Shown here: one piece after another, positions 15,461 through 24,795 of the stretch | How positions within the stretch are numbered: the first letter of the stretch is position 1 | Layout of the letters: every line of letters begins with the position of its first letter | DNA from: JASLDZ01 sp964242625 | Lineage (GTDB): Bacteria; Pseudomonadota; Alphaproteobacteria; Caulobacterales; Caulobacteraceae | Assembly: GCA_964242625.1 (NCBI GenBank) | Contig: CAXTAO010000008.1 | Span: 29,321 to 93,320, forward strand | Reading direction: 5' to 3' | DNA: 64,000 bases | The notes under the pieces: model-generated | Databases searched by the model: none | Told to the model about the DNA's origin: nothing | Seen by the model: the letters and a program-made list of their open reading frames with translations, nothing else | Made by a program: the position numbers and the translations under genes

Positions 15461-17424
15461 TCGACCTCGAGTTCCCCGACGGCTCCCACCGCCCGTTCGA
15501 CGCGGGGGTGACCGGCCGCGAGGTGGCGGCGAGCCTCTCGACCTCGCTCGCCAAGAAGGCGGTGATCGTGCGGCTCGACGGGCGGCTGCGCGACCTCGAC
15601 CGTCCGCTGACGGAAGGCGGGCGTATCGAGATCCTGACGCGCGACCACCCCGATGTCCTGCCGGTGATCCGCCACGACGCCAGCCACGTCATGGCCGAGG
15701 CGGTGCAGGCGCTGTACCCCGGCACGCAGGTGACGATCGGCCCCGCGATCGAGGACGGCTTCTACTACGACTTCGCGCGCGACGCGCCGTTCAGCCTCGA
15801 CGACCTGCCGAGGATCGAGGCCAAGATGCGCGAGATCGTCGCGCGCGGCGAGCCGATCACGCGCGAGGTGTGGGACCGCGACGCCGCCATCGCCCATTTC
15901 GAGGGGGTGGGCGAGCGCTACAAGGCCGAGATCATCCGCGACCTGCCGGAAGGGGAGGAGATCTCCATCTACCGCCAGGGCGCCTGGCTCGACCTGTGCC
16001 TCGGTCCCCACCTGCCCTCCACCCGCTATGTCGGCTCGGCCTTCAAGCTGACCAAGCTCGCCGGGGCCTACTGGCGTGGCGACGCGAACAACGCCCAGCT
16101 GCAGCGCATCTACGGCACCGCCTGGGCCACCGACGCCGACCTCGCCGCCCACCTCGAGCGGCTGGCGGAGGCCGAGCGGCGCGACCACCGACGCATCGGC
16201 CGCGCGATGGACCTCTTCCACATGCAGGAGGAGGGGCGCGGCATGGTGTTCTGGCACCCCAACGGCTGGACGCTGTGGCGCGAGCTCGAGACCTATCTGC
16301 GCCGCCGCCTCGCCGCCGACGGCTACCAGGAGATCAAGACACCCCAGATCCTCGACCGCTCGCTGTGGGAGCGCTCGGGCCACTGGGAGAAGTACGCCGC
16401 CAACATGTTCACCTGCGAGACGGTGGAGGGTGAAGTCCTGGCGGTGAAGCCGATGAATTGCCCCGGCCACGTGCAGGTGTTCAATTGGGGGCAGACCAGC
16501 TACCGCGACCTGCCGATCCGCTATTCCGAGTACGGGTCGTGCCACCGCTACGAGCCCTCCGGCGCGCTGCAGGGCTTGATGCGGGTGCGCGCCTTCACCC
16601 AGGACGACGCCCACATCTTCTGCCGCGAGGACCAGATCGTCGACGAGACGGCGCGTTTCTGCCGCCTGCTCCGTTCGGTGTACGAGGATCTTGGCGTCGA
16701 GCTGCACAGCGTGAAGCTGGCGCTGCGCCCCGACATGCGCGCGGGCGATGACGCGACCTGGGACCTCGCCGAGGGCCAGCTGAAGGCGGCGGCGGAGGCG
16801 GCGGGAGAGGCGATCGAACTCCTCCCCGGCGAGGGGGCCTTCTACGGTCCCAAGCTCGAGTTCCACCTGCGCGACGCGATCGGCCGCACGTGGCAGTGCG
16901 GCACCCTGCAGCTCGACTTCGTCCTGCCCGAGCGGCTGGACGCCGCCTACGTGGCCGAGGACGGGGCCAAGCGCCGCCCCGTCATGCTGCACCGGGCGAT
17001 TTTCGGTTCGTTCGAACGGTTCCTGGGCATCACCATCGAAAACTACGCCGGCGCCTTCCCCTTGTGGCTGGCGCCCGTGCAGGTGGTGGTCGCCACAATC
17101 ACGTCCGATGCCGAGGCGTATGCTCGCGCGGCGGGCGAGCGGCTGCGGGCGGCCGGGCTGCGGGTCGAGGTCGACGTGCGCAACGAGAAGATCAACTACA
17201 AGATCCGGGAGCACTCGTTGGCCAAGGTCCCGCTGATTGCGGTGGTCGGCCGCAAGGAGGCCGAGACGGGCCAGCTGGCCCTGCGGCGGCTGGGGTCGGA
17301 TCGGCAGCAGATCCTGTCCCTGGAAGAGGCCGCGGCGGGTCTGGCGCAAGAGGCCCAGGCCCCCGACCTGCGCCGGAGCGTCGGCGCACCGCATGCGGCC
17401 CCGGCCCACAGCGAGGCCGCATGA
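15457..17424 (+). CDS. thrS: Threonine-tRNA ligase
   Basis: This 655-residue class II synthetase attaches threonine to tRNA-Thr. It has an N-terminal TGS domain (residues 1-60) and an editing domain with RHDASHVMAEAVQALYP and a later zinc/editing motif. The catalytic core includes MNCPGHVQVF and GLMRVRAFTQDDAHIF, then the anticodon-binding domain from about residue 535. Length and all motifs are normal. The last 40 residues, rich in Ala and Gln, are lineage-specific. It is coupled to yidD upstream and to a glycosyltransferase downstream (ATGA overlap). Confidence 0.97.
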   Translation: MIDLEFPDGSHRPFDAGVTGREVAASLSTSLAKKAVIVRLDGRLRDLDRPLTEGGRIEILTRDHPDVLPVIRHDASHVMAEAVQALYPGTQVTIGPAIEDGFYYDFARDAPFSLDDLPRIEAKMREIVARGEPITREVWDRDAAIAHFEGVGERYKAEIIRDLPEGEEISIYRQGAWLDLCLGPHLPSTRYVGSAFKLTKLAGAYWRGDANNAQLQRIYGTAWATDADLAAHLERLAEAERRDHRRIGRAMDLFHMQEEGRGMVFWHPNGWTLWRELETYLRRRLAADGYQEIKTPQILDRSLWERSGHWEKYAANMFTCETVEGEVLAVKPMNCPGHVQVFNWGQTSYRDLPIRYSEYGSCHRYEPSGALQGLMRVRAFTQDDAHIFCREDQIVDETARFCRLLRSVYEDLGVELHSVKLALRPDMRAGDDATWDLAEGQLKAAAEAAGEAIELLPGEGAFYGPKLEFHLRDAIGRTWQCGTLQLDFVLPERLDAAYVAEDGAKRRPVMLHRAIFGSFERFLGITIENYAGAFPLWLAPVQVVVATITSDAEAYARAAGERLRAAGLRVEVDVRNEKINYKIREHSLAKVPLIAVVGRKEAETGQLALRRLGSDRQQILSLEEAAAGLAQEAQAPDLRRSVGAPHAAPAHSEAA

Positions 17425-18365
17425 ACAGCCTCGTCCGTCCGCTCAGCGGGGGGCTGGTCGCCTCCACCTGGCATGTCGACGCTCGGCTGGAGGTCGGCGT
17501 CACCGTGGTGATGGTGGTGTTCCGCACCGGCCCCGTGCTCGCCAAGAGCCTGCGCCGCGTGTTGCGCGACGAGATGGTCGACGAGTTCGTGATCATCGAC
17601 AACGGCTCCACCGACGAGGAGGAGGCGGTCCTCGACGAGGCGGCGCGCGAGCCCAAGGTCACGCTGGTGCGCGGCCACGGCAACATCGGCTTCGCCCGCG
17701 GAGCCAACATGGGCGCGGGCGCGGCGCACGGCCGCGTGCTCGTTTTCCTCAACCCCGACGCCATGCTGCAGCCCGGCTGCGTCTTGGCGCTGAAGAACGC
17801 GCTGACGGCGCAGGTGCGGCCCTGCATCGTGGGCGCGCGGGTGATGAACACCGACGGCACCGAGCAGCGCGGCGCGCGCCGCGGCGAGGTGACCCCCGTC
17901 ACGACACTCCTCAGCCTGACGCAGCTGTCGCGCCGGCTGCGGGCGTTCAAGGGCTACGAGATCCACCACGAGGACGATCCGGCCCCCGGTGAGCCGCTCT
18001 CGGTGCCGACCATCTCCGGCGCCTGCTTCGCCATGACCCGCGCCGACTTCGCCGCCATGGGCGGCTTCGACACGGGCTATTTCCTCCACGTGGAGGACGT
18101 CGACCTGTGCTGGCGCGTGCGCCAGTCGGGGGGCGACGTCTTGTTCCAGCCCGCCGCGCGGGTCACCCACCTGGGCTCCACGAGCCGGAGCCACCCCATG
18201 AAGGTGGAGTTCCACAAGGGCGTCGGCCTCGCGCGCTATTTCCGCAAGCGCGCGGACAACAAGCGCCGCAAGCTCCTCGCCTATCTGCTGGCCGTGCCCA
18301 TCATCGTGGTCTCGGTCGCGCGCCCGCTGCTGCGGGGGCTGGCGCCCCGGCGCGAGCCCGGCTGA
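17421..18365 (+). CDS. Glycosyltransferase family 2 (WbbL/rhamnosyltransferase-like)
   Basis: This 314-residue GT-A fold enzyme carries VTVVMVVFRTGPVLAKSLRR, then VIIDNGSTDEEE and GNIGFARGANMGA. The metal-binding region is VLVFLNPDAML, and the acceptor motif is FLHVEDVDLCWRVRQSGGD. A C-terminal hydrophobic helix (about residues 285-305) probably anchors it to the inner membrane. It is likely to transfer a deoxyhexose or related sugar to a surface glycan. It overlaps thrS by 4 nt and is followed by a convergent gene 10 nt away. Confidence 0.85.
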   Translation: MNSLVRPLSGGLVASTWHVDARLEVGVTVVMVVFRTGPVLAKSLRRVLRDEMVDEFVIIDNGSTDEEEAVLDEAAREPKVTLVRGHGNIGFARGANMGAGAAHGRVLVFLNPDAMLQPGCVLALKNALTAQVRPCIVGARVMNTDGTEQRGARRGEVTPVTTLLSLTQLSRRLRAFKGYEIHHEDDPAPGEPLSVPTISGACFAMTRADFAAMGGFDTGYFLHVEDVDLCWRVRQSGGDVLFQPAARVTHLGSTSRSHPMKVEFHKGVGLARYFRKRADNKRRKLLAYLLAVPIIVVSVARPLLRGLAPRREPG

Positions 18366-18375
18366 GCCGCCGCGT

Positions 18376-19278
18376 TCAGGCGCGCGGCGGGAACGCCCCC
18401 GCGCGCGCCAGCGCTCCCGGGACGGGGCGGCCCAGCCGATCGGCCACCCAGCGCGCCGTGTCGATCAGAGCGTCGAGATCATAGCCCGTGTCGATCCCAG
18501 CGCGGTGGAGCATCCACACGAGGTCTTCGGTCGCCACATTGCCCGTGGCCCCGGGGGCGAAGGGGCAGCCGCCGATCCCCCCGCAGCTCGCGTCCAGCAC
18601 GTCGACGCCCGCCTCCACCGCGGCGTAGGCATTGGCGAGCGCGGTGTGGCGGGTGTCGTGGAAGTGCATCCGCAACCGGGCGCCGGGGGCCGCCTCGCGC
18701 GCCGCCTCGATCCGCGCGCGCACCGCCCAGGGGTCGGCCGCGCCGATGGTGTCGGCCAGCGCGATCTCCCCGATCCCCGCGGCGTGCAGGTCGCGCGCAA
18801 TGCCCGCCACCCGCGCCGCGGGCACCTCGCCCTCGAACGGGCAGCCGAAGGCGACCGAGATCACCGCCGAGACGGGCGGCCCCTCGTGGCGCGCGCGCTC
18901 GGCAATCAGCCGCGCCACATCGAGCTGTTCGGCCGTCCCCGCGCCCTGGTTGCGCTGTCCGAAGCCGTCGGTGGCGCATACCACGACGTTGGCCTCGTCG
19001 CAGCCCGCCTCCACGCAGCGCGTCCAGCCGCGGAGGTTGAGCACGAGGCCGATGCGGGTGCGGCCCGGCGCGCGGGGCAGCGCCGCCATGATCTCCTCGG
19101 CCCCCGCCATCTGCGGCACGCGCGCGGGGTTGACGAAGCTCACCGCCTCCAGCCGTCGCGCGCCCGCCGCCTCCAGCCGCGCTATGAACTCCAGCCGCTC
19201 GGCCACGGGGAGCGCGCGCGCCTCGTTCTGCAGGCCGTCGCGCGGGCCCACCTCCACGATCTCCACCCGCCGCTCCAT
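18376..19278 (-). CDS. Hydroxymethylglutaryl-CoA lyase
   Basis: This 300-residue TIM-barrel enzyme cleaves 3-hydroxy-3-methylglutaryl-CoA to acetoacetate and acetyl-CoA, the last step of leucine breakdown. The start EIVEVGPRDGLQNE carries the metal/substrate residues, HFHDTRHTALAN supplies metal-binding histidines, and SCGGIGGCPFAPGATGN is the lyase signature with the active-site cysteine. ATG 19278 has an AGGAG box and matches the family start, although the frame extends upstream. No other leucine-catabolism gene is adjacent. Confidence 0.93.
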   Translation of the reverse strand: MERRVEIVEVGPRDGLQNEARALPVAERLEFIARLEAAGARRLEAVSFVNPARVPQMAGAEEIMAALPRAPGRTRIGLVLNLRGWTRCVEAGCDEANVVVCATDGFGQRNQGAGTAEQLDVARLIAERARHEGPPVSAVISVAFGCPFEGEVPAARVAGIARDLHAAGIGEIALADTIGAADPWAVRARIEAAREAAPGARLRMHFHDTRHTALANAYAAVEAGVDVLDASCGGIGGCPFAPGATGNVATEDLVWMLHRAGIDTGYDLDALIDTARWVADRLGRPVPGALARAGAFPPRA

Positions 19279-19366
19279 CCGAGCGCTCCTTCGCGTCGCC
19301 GACGGCGCCCCGCCTAGCACCCGGCGCGCCGTTCCGCGCGGGATGGATCGCGGCTAGACGCACGCC

Positions 19367-20116
19367 GTGACTTCCTCCCCCTCCCCACTCGGCCCGGCGC
19401 CCGCTCCCGAGGTGAGCGTGATCGCGCCGGTGTTCGACGAGGCGGGGGCGGCGCCCGATCTCGCGCGCGAGATCGATCGCGCCTTCGCCGGGCGGCCGTA
19501 CGAGATGATCTTCGTCGACGACCGCTCGCGCGACGACACCTGGGCGCGTCTCTGTGCGCTCAAGCCCGAGCTGCCGGCGCTGCGCGTGCTGCGCCACGCC
19601 CGCAACGCGGGGCAGAGCCGGGCGCTGCGCACGGGGGTCCTCGCCGCCCGGGCGCCGGTGATCGTCACGCTGGACGGCGACGGGCAGAACGACCCCGCCG
19701 ACGCGCCGCGCCTCGTCGCCCGGCTCCTGGCCGAGCCTGGGCTGGCGCTGGTCGGCGGGCGGCGCGCCCAGCGACGCGACGGGGCGGCCAAGCGCTGGGC
19801 CTCGCTCATCGCCAACGGCGTGCGCCGGCGCCTGCTGGACGACGGGGCGGACGATACCGGCTGCGGCCTGAAGGCGTTCCGGCGGGAGGCGTTCCTGGCG
19901 CTGCCGTACTTCGACCACATGCACCGCTATCTGCCGGCGCTCGTGCTGCGCGACGGGGGGCGGGTGGCGTTCGAGGATGTGGGCCACCGACCGCGCACCA
20001 GCGGAAGGTCGAAGTACACCAACCTCGGTCGCCTGGCGGACGCCGCCTCCGATCTCGCGGGTGTGGCGTGGCTCCTGCGCCGCGCCCGCGGCCCGGGAGC
20101 CGTGGAAGAGGGCTGA
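19367..20116 (+). CDS. Glycosyltransferase family 2, DPM1/polyprenyl-phosphate type
   Basis: This 249-residue enzyme starts at GTG 19367. It carries VSVIAPVFDEAG, MIFVDDRSRDDTW, LRHARNAGQSRALRTGV and the metal motif TLDGDGQNDPAD, the pattern of dolichol/undecaprenyl-phosphate mannosyl- or glucosyltransferases. Near the C-terminus HRPRTSGRSKYTNLGRL is also typical. It lacks the C-terminal double membrane helix of GtrB. It probably charges a polyprenyl phosphate with a sugar for envelope glycan modification. Confidence 0.87.
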   Translation: MTSSPSPLGPAPAPEVSVIAPVFDEAGAAPDLAREIDRAFAGRPYEMIFVDDRSRDDTWARLCALKPELPALRVLRHARNAGQSRALRTGVLAARAPVIVTLDGDGQNDPADAPRLVARLLAEPGLALVGGRRAQRRDGAAKRWASLIANGVRRRLLDDGADDTGCGLKAFRREAFLALPYFDHMHRYLPALVLRDGGRVAFEDVGHRPRTSGRSKYTNLGRLADAASDLAGVAWLLRRARGPGAVEEG

Positions 20117-20121
20117 GGGGC

Positions 20122-20135
20122 CGCCGTTAACGGCG
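20122..20135. promoter_or_regulatory. Perfect 14-bp palindrome upstream of the OmpA gene
   Basis: CGCCGTTAACGGCG is a perfect palindrome just after the glycosyltransferase stop and 168 nt before the ompA-like start. It may be an operator or part of a small hairpin; no known regulator is implied. Confidence 0.35.
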
Positions 20136-20303
20136 CGCACATGCCTCGGCCTCAACCTGGGCGTCGGTCGCCCCATGGGGGACGACGAAAAGGCTCACGT
20201 GTTGCGGCTGCGTCACTTACGCGCGGGTGCGGCCTTGGGTATAGGAACCAAGGACTCCGGAGCGCCGCGGCGACCCGGCGAGAAGGGCAGAGAGGGCTCG
20301 TTG

Positions 20304-21509
20304 ATGAAAGCTAAACTGATGGCGGGGGTCGCGCTGGGCGCGGCGCTTGTCGGGACCGGGGCCTACGCCGCCCAGCCGAACGGCTTCTACGTCGGGGTTG
20401 ACGGGGGCTACCGCGAGCAGATCGGCGGCGGGATCCACACGTCGACGTCGGGCAACGCACCGGACGGTTCGCCCTTCGGTTACAAGTTCTCCCGCGACAA
20501 CGACTGGACCGGGTTCGCGCGCCTCGGCTACCAGGTCTCGCCGCACTGGCGGGTCGAGCTGGAAGGTGGCTACCGCCCCGGCGATCTCACCTCCATCCGC
20601 GGCTCCAGCAACCGCGCCCAGCCCTACGCCCTGTGCACGGCCGGCGTCGTGCGCTCGGCCGCCTCGCCCGGTTGCGGCCAGCCAGACGGCAGCCAGGACG
20701 AATACTCGGCGATGGCGAACGTCATCTACGACATCCTGCCCGACTCGAAGATCGATCCCTTCATCGGCGTGGGCGTCGGCGTTTCCTACATGGAGACCAA
20801 GTTCAGCGGCCAGTTCAGCGGCGTTCCCGCCGGCCAGGCCGCCATCCAGAACCTGACGTCGAACACCGACGACACCGCCTTCGCCTACGGCGGCCTGGCG
20901 GGCGTGTCCTACCACGTGACCAACCGCCTTTCGGTGGACGTGGCCTACCACTACATCCGCACCGCCGACCACAAGTGGGCGTCGCAGGGCGACGGCTCGA
21001 TCCAGCCCGGCACCTTCCGCGGCCATTACGAGGACAACTCGGCGACCGTCGGCCTGCGCTGGAACTTCGGTCCGGAAGCGGCCCCGCCGCCCCCGCCGCC
21101 TCCGCCCCCGCCGCCGCCTCCCCCGCCGCCTCCGCCCGAGGCTGCGCCTCCGCCCGCGCCGGCCGCCCCCGAGGCGCGTCAGTTCGTGGTCTACTTCCCG
21201 TTCGACCAGTCGATCCTGACCACCGACGCTCAGTCAGTCGTCCAGGCCGCGGCCCAGTACGCGTCGCAGGGCAACGCCACGCGCATCGTGGTCGTCGGCC
21301 ACACCGACACCTCGGGCTCGGCCGCCTACAACGTGCGCCTGTCGGAGCGGCGCGCCCGCACCGTCGCCGATGCGCTGGTGGGCCTCGGCGTCAACCAGCA
21401 GGCGCTCGCCGTCGACTGGAAGGGCGAGGCCGATCCGGCGGTCGCCACCGGCGACGGGGTCAAGGAGCCCCTGAACCGTCGCGCCACCATCGACATCAAC
21501 TTCCAGTAA
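20304..21509 (+). CDS. OmpA-family outer membrane protein with polyproline linker
   Basis: The product is 401 residues. A signal peptide of about 22 residues ends in AYA, followed by an eight-stranded OmpA-type beta-barrel (about residues 25-255). A linker of 18 consecutive prolines and PPPAPAAP leads to a C-terminal peptidoglycan-binding domain (about residues 290-401). The binding domain has VVGHTDTSGS (Asp for diaminopimelate) and NRRATIDI. It tethers the outer membrane to peptidoglycan. The long proline run predicts ribosome pausing and a need for EF-P. A hairpin follows. Confidence 0.94.
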   Translation: MKAKLMAGVALGAALVGTGAYAAQPNGFYVGVDGGYREQIGGGIHTSTSGNAPDGSPFGYKFSRDNDWTGFARLGYQVSPHWRVELEGGYRPGDLTSIRGSSNRAQPYALCTAGVVRSAASPGCGQPDGSQDEYSAMANVIYDILPDSKIDPFIGVGVGVSYMETKFSGQFSGVPAGQAAIQNLTSNTDDTAFAYGGLAGVSYHVTNRLSVDVAYHYIRTADHKWASQGDGSIQPGTFRGHYEDNSATVGLRWNFGPEAAPPPPPPPPPPPPPPPPPPEAAPPPAPAAPEARQFVVYFPFDQSILTTDAQSVVQAAAQYASQGNATRIVVVGHTDTSGSAAYNVRLSERRARTVADALVGLGVNQQALAVDWKGEADPAVATGDGVKEPLNRRATIDINFQ

Positions 21510-21565
21510 CCACGACCCGCGACCCCGGCCGGGACTAACCCCGGCCGGGACCGCACACCCTCTCC

Positions 21566-21598
21566 AGAGCCCGGTCGCGCACCCCGCGGCCGGGCTCT
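21566..21598 (+). terminator. Hairpin terminator after the OmpA-family gene
   Basis: AGAGCCCGG pairs with CCGGGCTCT (9 bp) across a 15-nt loop, 57 nt after the stop. There is only a weak T content afterwards. Confidence 0.65.
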
Positions 21599-21665
21599 GT
21601 CGTTGGGCGCTCAGCGCGGCGACCCCGGCCGTCGACCCGGCCGGGAGCGGCGGCTAGGAACGCGC

Positions 21666-22259
21666 GTGCCCCTCCCTCCACCCACCCCGGCGGACGCGCA
21701 CGATCCGCTCGCGCCCTTGCACGGGCTGCCGGTCGCGCAGGCGGCGCGTGCGATCCTGGGCTGGACGCTCCTCGTCGACGGCGTCGGCGGGCGCATAGTG
21801 GAGACCGAAGCCTATGACGCCGCCGACCCGGCCTCACACAGCTTCGGCGGCCCCACCGCACGCAACGCCGCCATGTGGGGTCCGCCCGCCTGCGCCTACG
21901 TCTACCGCATCTACGGCCTGCACTGGTGCCTGAACCTCGTGGCCGGTCCCGAGCCGGGGGCGGCGGTGCTCCTGCGCGCCCTCGAACCGACGCACGGCCT
22001 CGACCTCATGCGGACGCGCCGCGGCGGGGACGATGCGCGGCGCCTGTGCGCCGGGCCGGGGCGGCTCTGCCAGGCGCTGGGCGTTGATCGCGTGCACGAC
22101 GGCCTGCCGCTCGACCAGCCGCCCTTCACCCTCCGGCGCGGGCCGCCGCCGCCGGAGGTGAGCGTGGGCCCGCGCATCGGGGTGACCAAGGGCGCCGGCA
22201 CGCCGTGGCGGTTCGGCTGGGCGGGATCGCCGTGCCTCAGCCGGTCGTTCCCGCGCTGA
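21666..22259 (+). CDS. DNA-3-methyladenine glycosylase (MPG/AAG family)
   Basis: This 197-residue monofunctional glycosylase removes alkylated purines in base-excision repair. The family motifs are GGRIVETEAYDAADPASHSF (catalytic glutamate in the ETEAY motif), ARNAAMWGPPACAYVYRIYG and AGPGRLCQALGV. GTG 21666 is chosen because the frame upstream lies across the terminator region. It is followed after 94 nt by the glycogen operon but is functionally unrelated to it. Confidence 0.88.
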   Translation: MPLPPPTPADAHDPLAPLHGLPVAQAARAILGWTLLVDGVGGRIVETEAYDAADPASHSFGGPTARNAAMWGPPACAYVYRIYGLHWCLNLVAGPEPGAAVLLRALEPTHGLDLMRTRRGGDDARRLCAGPGRLCQALGVDRVHDGLPLDQPPFTLRRGPPPPEVSVGPRIGVTKGAGTPWRFGWAGSPCLSRSFPR

Positions 22260-22437
22260 CCGTCGCCGCCCGGCTCGCCAGGGAGGCGCGCGCGCATGAC
22301 AAGCGCGCGCCGCCCCGCCTACAGTCCCGTCAACTCCGCTGGAACCGCTTCCCCTGACCGCGCCCACCCTGCTCCGCCGCCCCGCCGCCGCGCCCGACGA
22401 TCTGCCGCCCTTCGCCGCGCGCATCAGCGAGGCGCTG

Positions 22438-24795
22438 GTGCACCGCATCGGCAAGGACGCGCGCGCCGCGCGCCCGCACGACTGGCTGGCCGCCACCATC
22501 TTCGCCGTGCGTGACGATGTGATCGAGCGGTGGATGGCCTCCACCCGCGCCGCCCACGCCGCGGGGGCCAAGCGCGTCTATTACCTCAGCCTCGAGTTCC
22601 TGATCGGCCGCCTCCTGCGCGACGCGCTCTCCAATCTGGGCGTGATCGAGGAGGCGCGCGCCGCGCTGGCCTCGCTCGGCGTCGAGCTGGAAGTGATCGA
22701 GGAGATCGAGCCGGACGCCGCGCTCGGCAACGGCGGCCTCGGGCGCCTCGCCGCCTGCTTCATGGAGAGCCTGGCCTCGCTGGACCTCCCCGCCTACGGC
22801 TACGGTATCCGCTACGCCAACGGCATGTTCCGCCAGCGCATCGACGACGGCTGGCAGGTCGAGCTGCCCGAGACCTGGCTGGCCTACGGCAATCCGTGGG
22901 AGTTCCAGCGACGCGAGAGCAGCTATCCCATAGGCTTCGGCGGCGAGGTGCGCGCCGACGAGGCGGGCCTTTCCAAGTGGGAGCCGGCCGAGCGGCTGAT
23001 CGCGGAGGCTTTCGACACGCCGGTGGTGGGCTGGCGCGGCGCCCGGGTGAACACGCTCAGGCTGTGGAACGCGCGCGCGCTCGATCCCATCAAGCTCGAC
23101 CGCTTCAACGCCGGCGACCACCTGGGCGCCCTGGCCGACGCCGCCCGAGCCGAGACGCTGACGCGCGTGCTCTACCCCGCAGACTCGACGCCTGCGGGCC
23201 AGGAGCTCAGGCTGCGCCAGGAGTACTTCTTCTCGTCGGCGTCGCTGCAGGACATCGTGCGCCGCCACCTGCAGTACTTCGGCGACATCCGTACCCTGCC
23301 CGACAAGGCGGCGATCCAGCTCAACGACACGCATCCGGCCGTGTCGGTCGCCGAGTTGATGCGCCTCCTCGTCGACCAGCACGACATCGGCTTCGACGAG
23401 GCGTGGAGCCTCTGCCAAGCCACCTTCGGCTACACCAACCACACCCTCCTGCCCGAAGCGCTGGAGAGCTGGCCCCTGCCGCTTTTCGAGCGACTGCTGC
23501 CGCGGCACATGCAGCTGGTCTACGCCATCAACGCCAAGCTCTTGAAGACGGCGCGCCAGGCAGGACTGTCCGACGGCGAGCTCTCAGCGGTGTCCCTGAT
23601 CGACGAGGGCGGCGAGCGTCGGGTGCGCATGGCCAACCTCGCCTTCGCAGGCTCGCACAGCGTGAACGGAGTGGCCGCGCTCCACACCGAACTGATGAAG
23701 ACCACCGTCTTCAAGGACCTGCACGCCCTCTACCCCGAGCGGATCAACAACAAGACCAATGGCATCACGCCCAGGCGCTGGCTCCTCGAATGCAATCCCG
23801 GGCTCACCTCCCTCCTGCGTGAGACCATCGGCGATGGCTTCCTGGACGACATCGGCCAGTTACAGGCGCTGAACGCCCATGCCGACGACGCCGCCTTCCA
23901 GGAGCGGTACGCCGCGGTGAAGCGCGCCAACAAGGCCGAGCTCTCCGACCATCTGCGGCGCGAGCTGGGCGTCCGGCTCGACCCCGACGCGCTCTACGAC
24001 GTGCAGATCAAGCGCATCCACGAATACAAGCGCCAGCTCTTGAACCTCGTCGAGACCGTCGCGCTATACGATCAGATGCGCTCGCACCCCGAGCGGGACT
24101 GGACGCCTAGGGTGAAGATCTTCGCCGGAAAGGCGGCGTCGAGCTATCACAACGCCAAGCTGATCATCAAGCTGGCGAACGACATCGCCAAGAAGGTCAA
24201 CGCCGACCCGGCGATCGGCGGCTGCCTGAAGGTGGTGTTCGCTCCCAACTACAACGTCTCGCTGGCCGAGCTGATCGTGCCCGCCGCCGACCTCTCCGAG
24301 CAGATCTCGACCGCGGGGATGGAGGCGTCGGGCACGGGCAATATGAAGCTTGCCCTCAACGGCGCGCTGACGATTGGCACGCTGGACGGAGCCAACATCG
24401 AGATCCGCGACCGGGTGGGGGCGGACAACATGTTCATCTTCGGCCTCACCGCCGATGAGGTCGCCGCCAAGCGCGCCGGCGGCTATACGCCGCGCGAGGT
24501 GATCGCGGGCTCCAAGGAACTGGGCCAAGCGATCGCCGCGATCGCGTCCGGCGTGTTCTCCCCCGACGACCGTGGCCGCTACGCCGAGCTGATGGGCGGG
24601 CTCTACGACCACGACTGGTTCATGACCGCGGCGGACTTCGACGGCTACCACTCGGCCCAGCGCGCGGCGGATGCGGTGTGGCGCGACCCGGGGCGCTGGC
24701 GCGCCATGGCCATCCGCAACACCGCCAACATGGGCTGGTTCTCGTCGGACCGGACGATCGGCGAGTACGCCCGCGACATCTGGGGCGTGATGTGA
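22438..24795 (+). CDS. glgP: Glycogen phosphorylase (true start probably upstream)
   Basis: From GTG 22438 the protein has 785 residues; it phosphorolyses glycogen chain ends to glucose-1-phosphate. The pyridoxal-phosphate signature EASGTGNMKLALN is intact, and N-terminal motifs such as DAALGNGGLGRLAACFMESL are present. Homology-like sequence (FAARISEALVHRIGKD) begins before the GTG. The only in-frame starts after the upstream stop at 22297 are CTG codons, and CTG 22354 would give 813 residues, the normal family length. It is the first gene of glgP-glgB-glgC-glgA-pgm-glgX. The stop overlaps the glgB GTG. Confidence 0.95.
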   Translation: MHRIGKDARAARPHDWLAATIFAVRDDVIERWMASTRAAHAAGAKRVYYLSLEFLIGRLLRDALSNLGVIEEARAALASLGVELEVIEEIEPDAALGNGGLGRLAACFMESLASLDLPAYGYGIRYANGMFRQRIDDGWQVELPETWLAYGNPWEFQRRESSYPIGFGGEVRADEAGLSKWEPAERLIAEAFDTPVVGWRGARVNTLRLWNARALDPIKLDRFNAGDHLGALADAARAETLTRVLYPADSTPAGQELRLRQEYFFSSASLQDIVRRHLQYFGDIRTLPDKAAIQLNDTHPAVSVAELMRLLVDQHDIGFDEAWSLCQATFGYTNHTLLPEALESWPLPLFERLLPRHMQLVYAINAKLLKTARQAGLSDGELSAVSLIDEGGERRVRMANLAFAGSHSVNGVAALHTELMKTTVFKDLHALYPERINNKTNGITPRRWLLECNPGLTSLLRETIGDGFLDDIGQLQALNAHADDAAFQERYAAVKRANKAELSDHLRRELGVRLDPDALYDVQIKRIHEYKRQLLNLVETVALYDQMRSHPERDWTPRVKIFAGKAASSYHNAKLIIKLANDIAKKVNADPAIGGCLKVVFAPNYNVSLAELIVPAADLSEQISTAGMEASGTGNMKLALNGALTIGTLDGANIEIRDRVGADNMFIFGLTADEVAAKRAGGYTPREVIAGSKELGQAIAAIASGVFSPDDRGRYAELMGGLYDHDWFMTAADFDGYHSAQRAADAVWRDPGRWRAMAIRNTANMGWFSSDRTIGEYARDIWGVM

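Noticed and set aside
20246..20270. GGAAC upstream of the OmpA-family gene as an EcfG promoter
   Set aside because: No GTT at 16 or 17 nt spacing.
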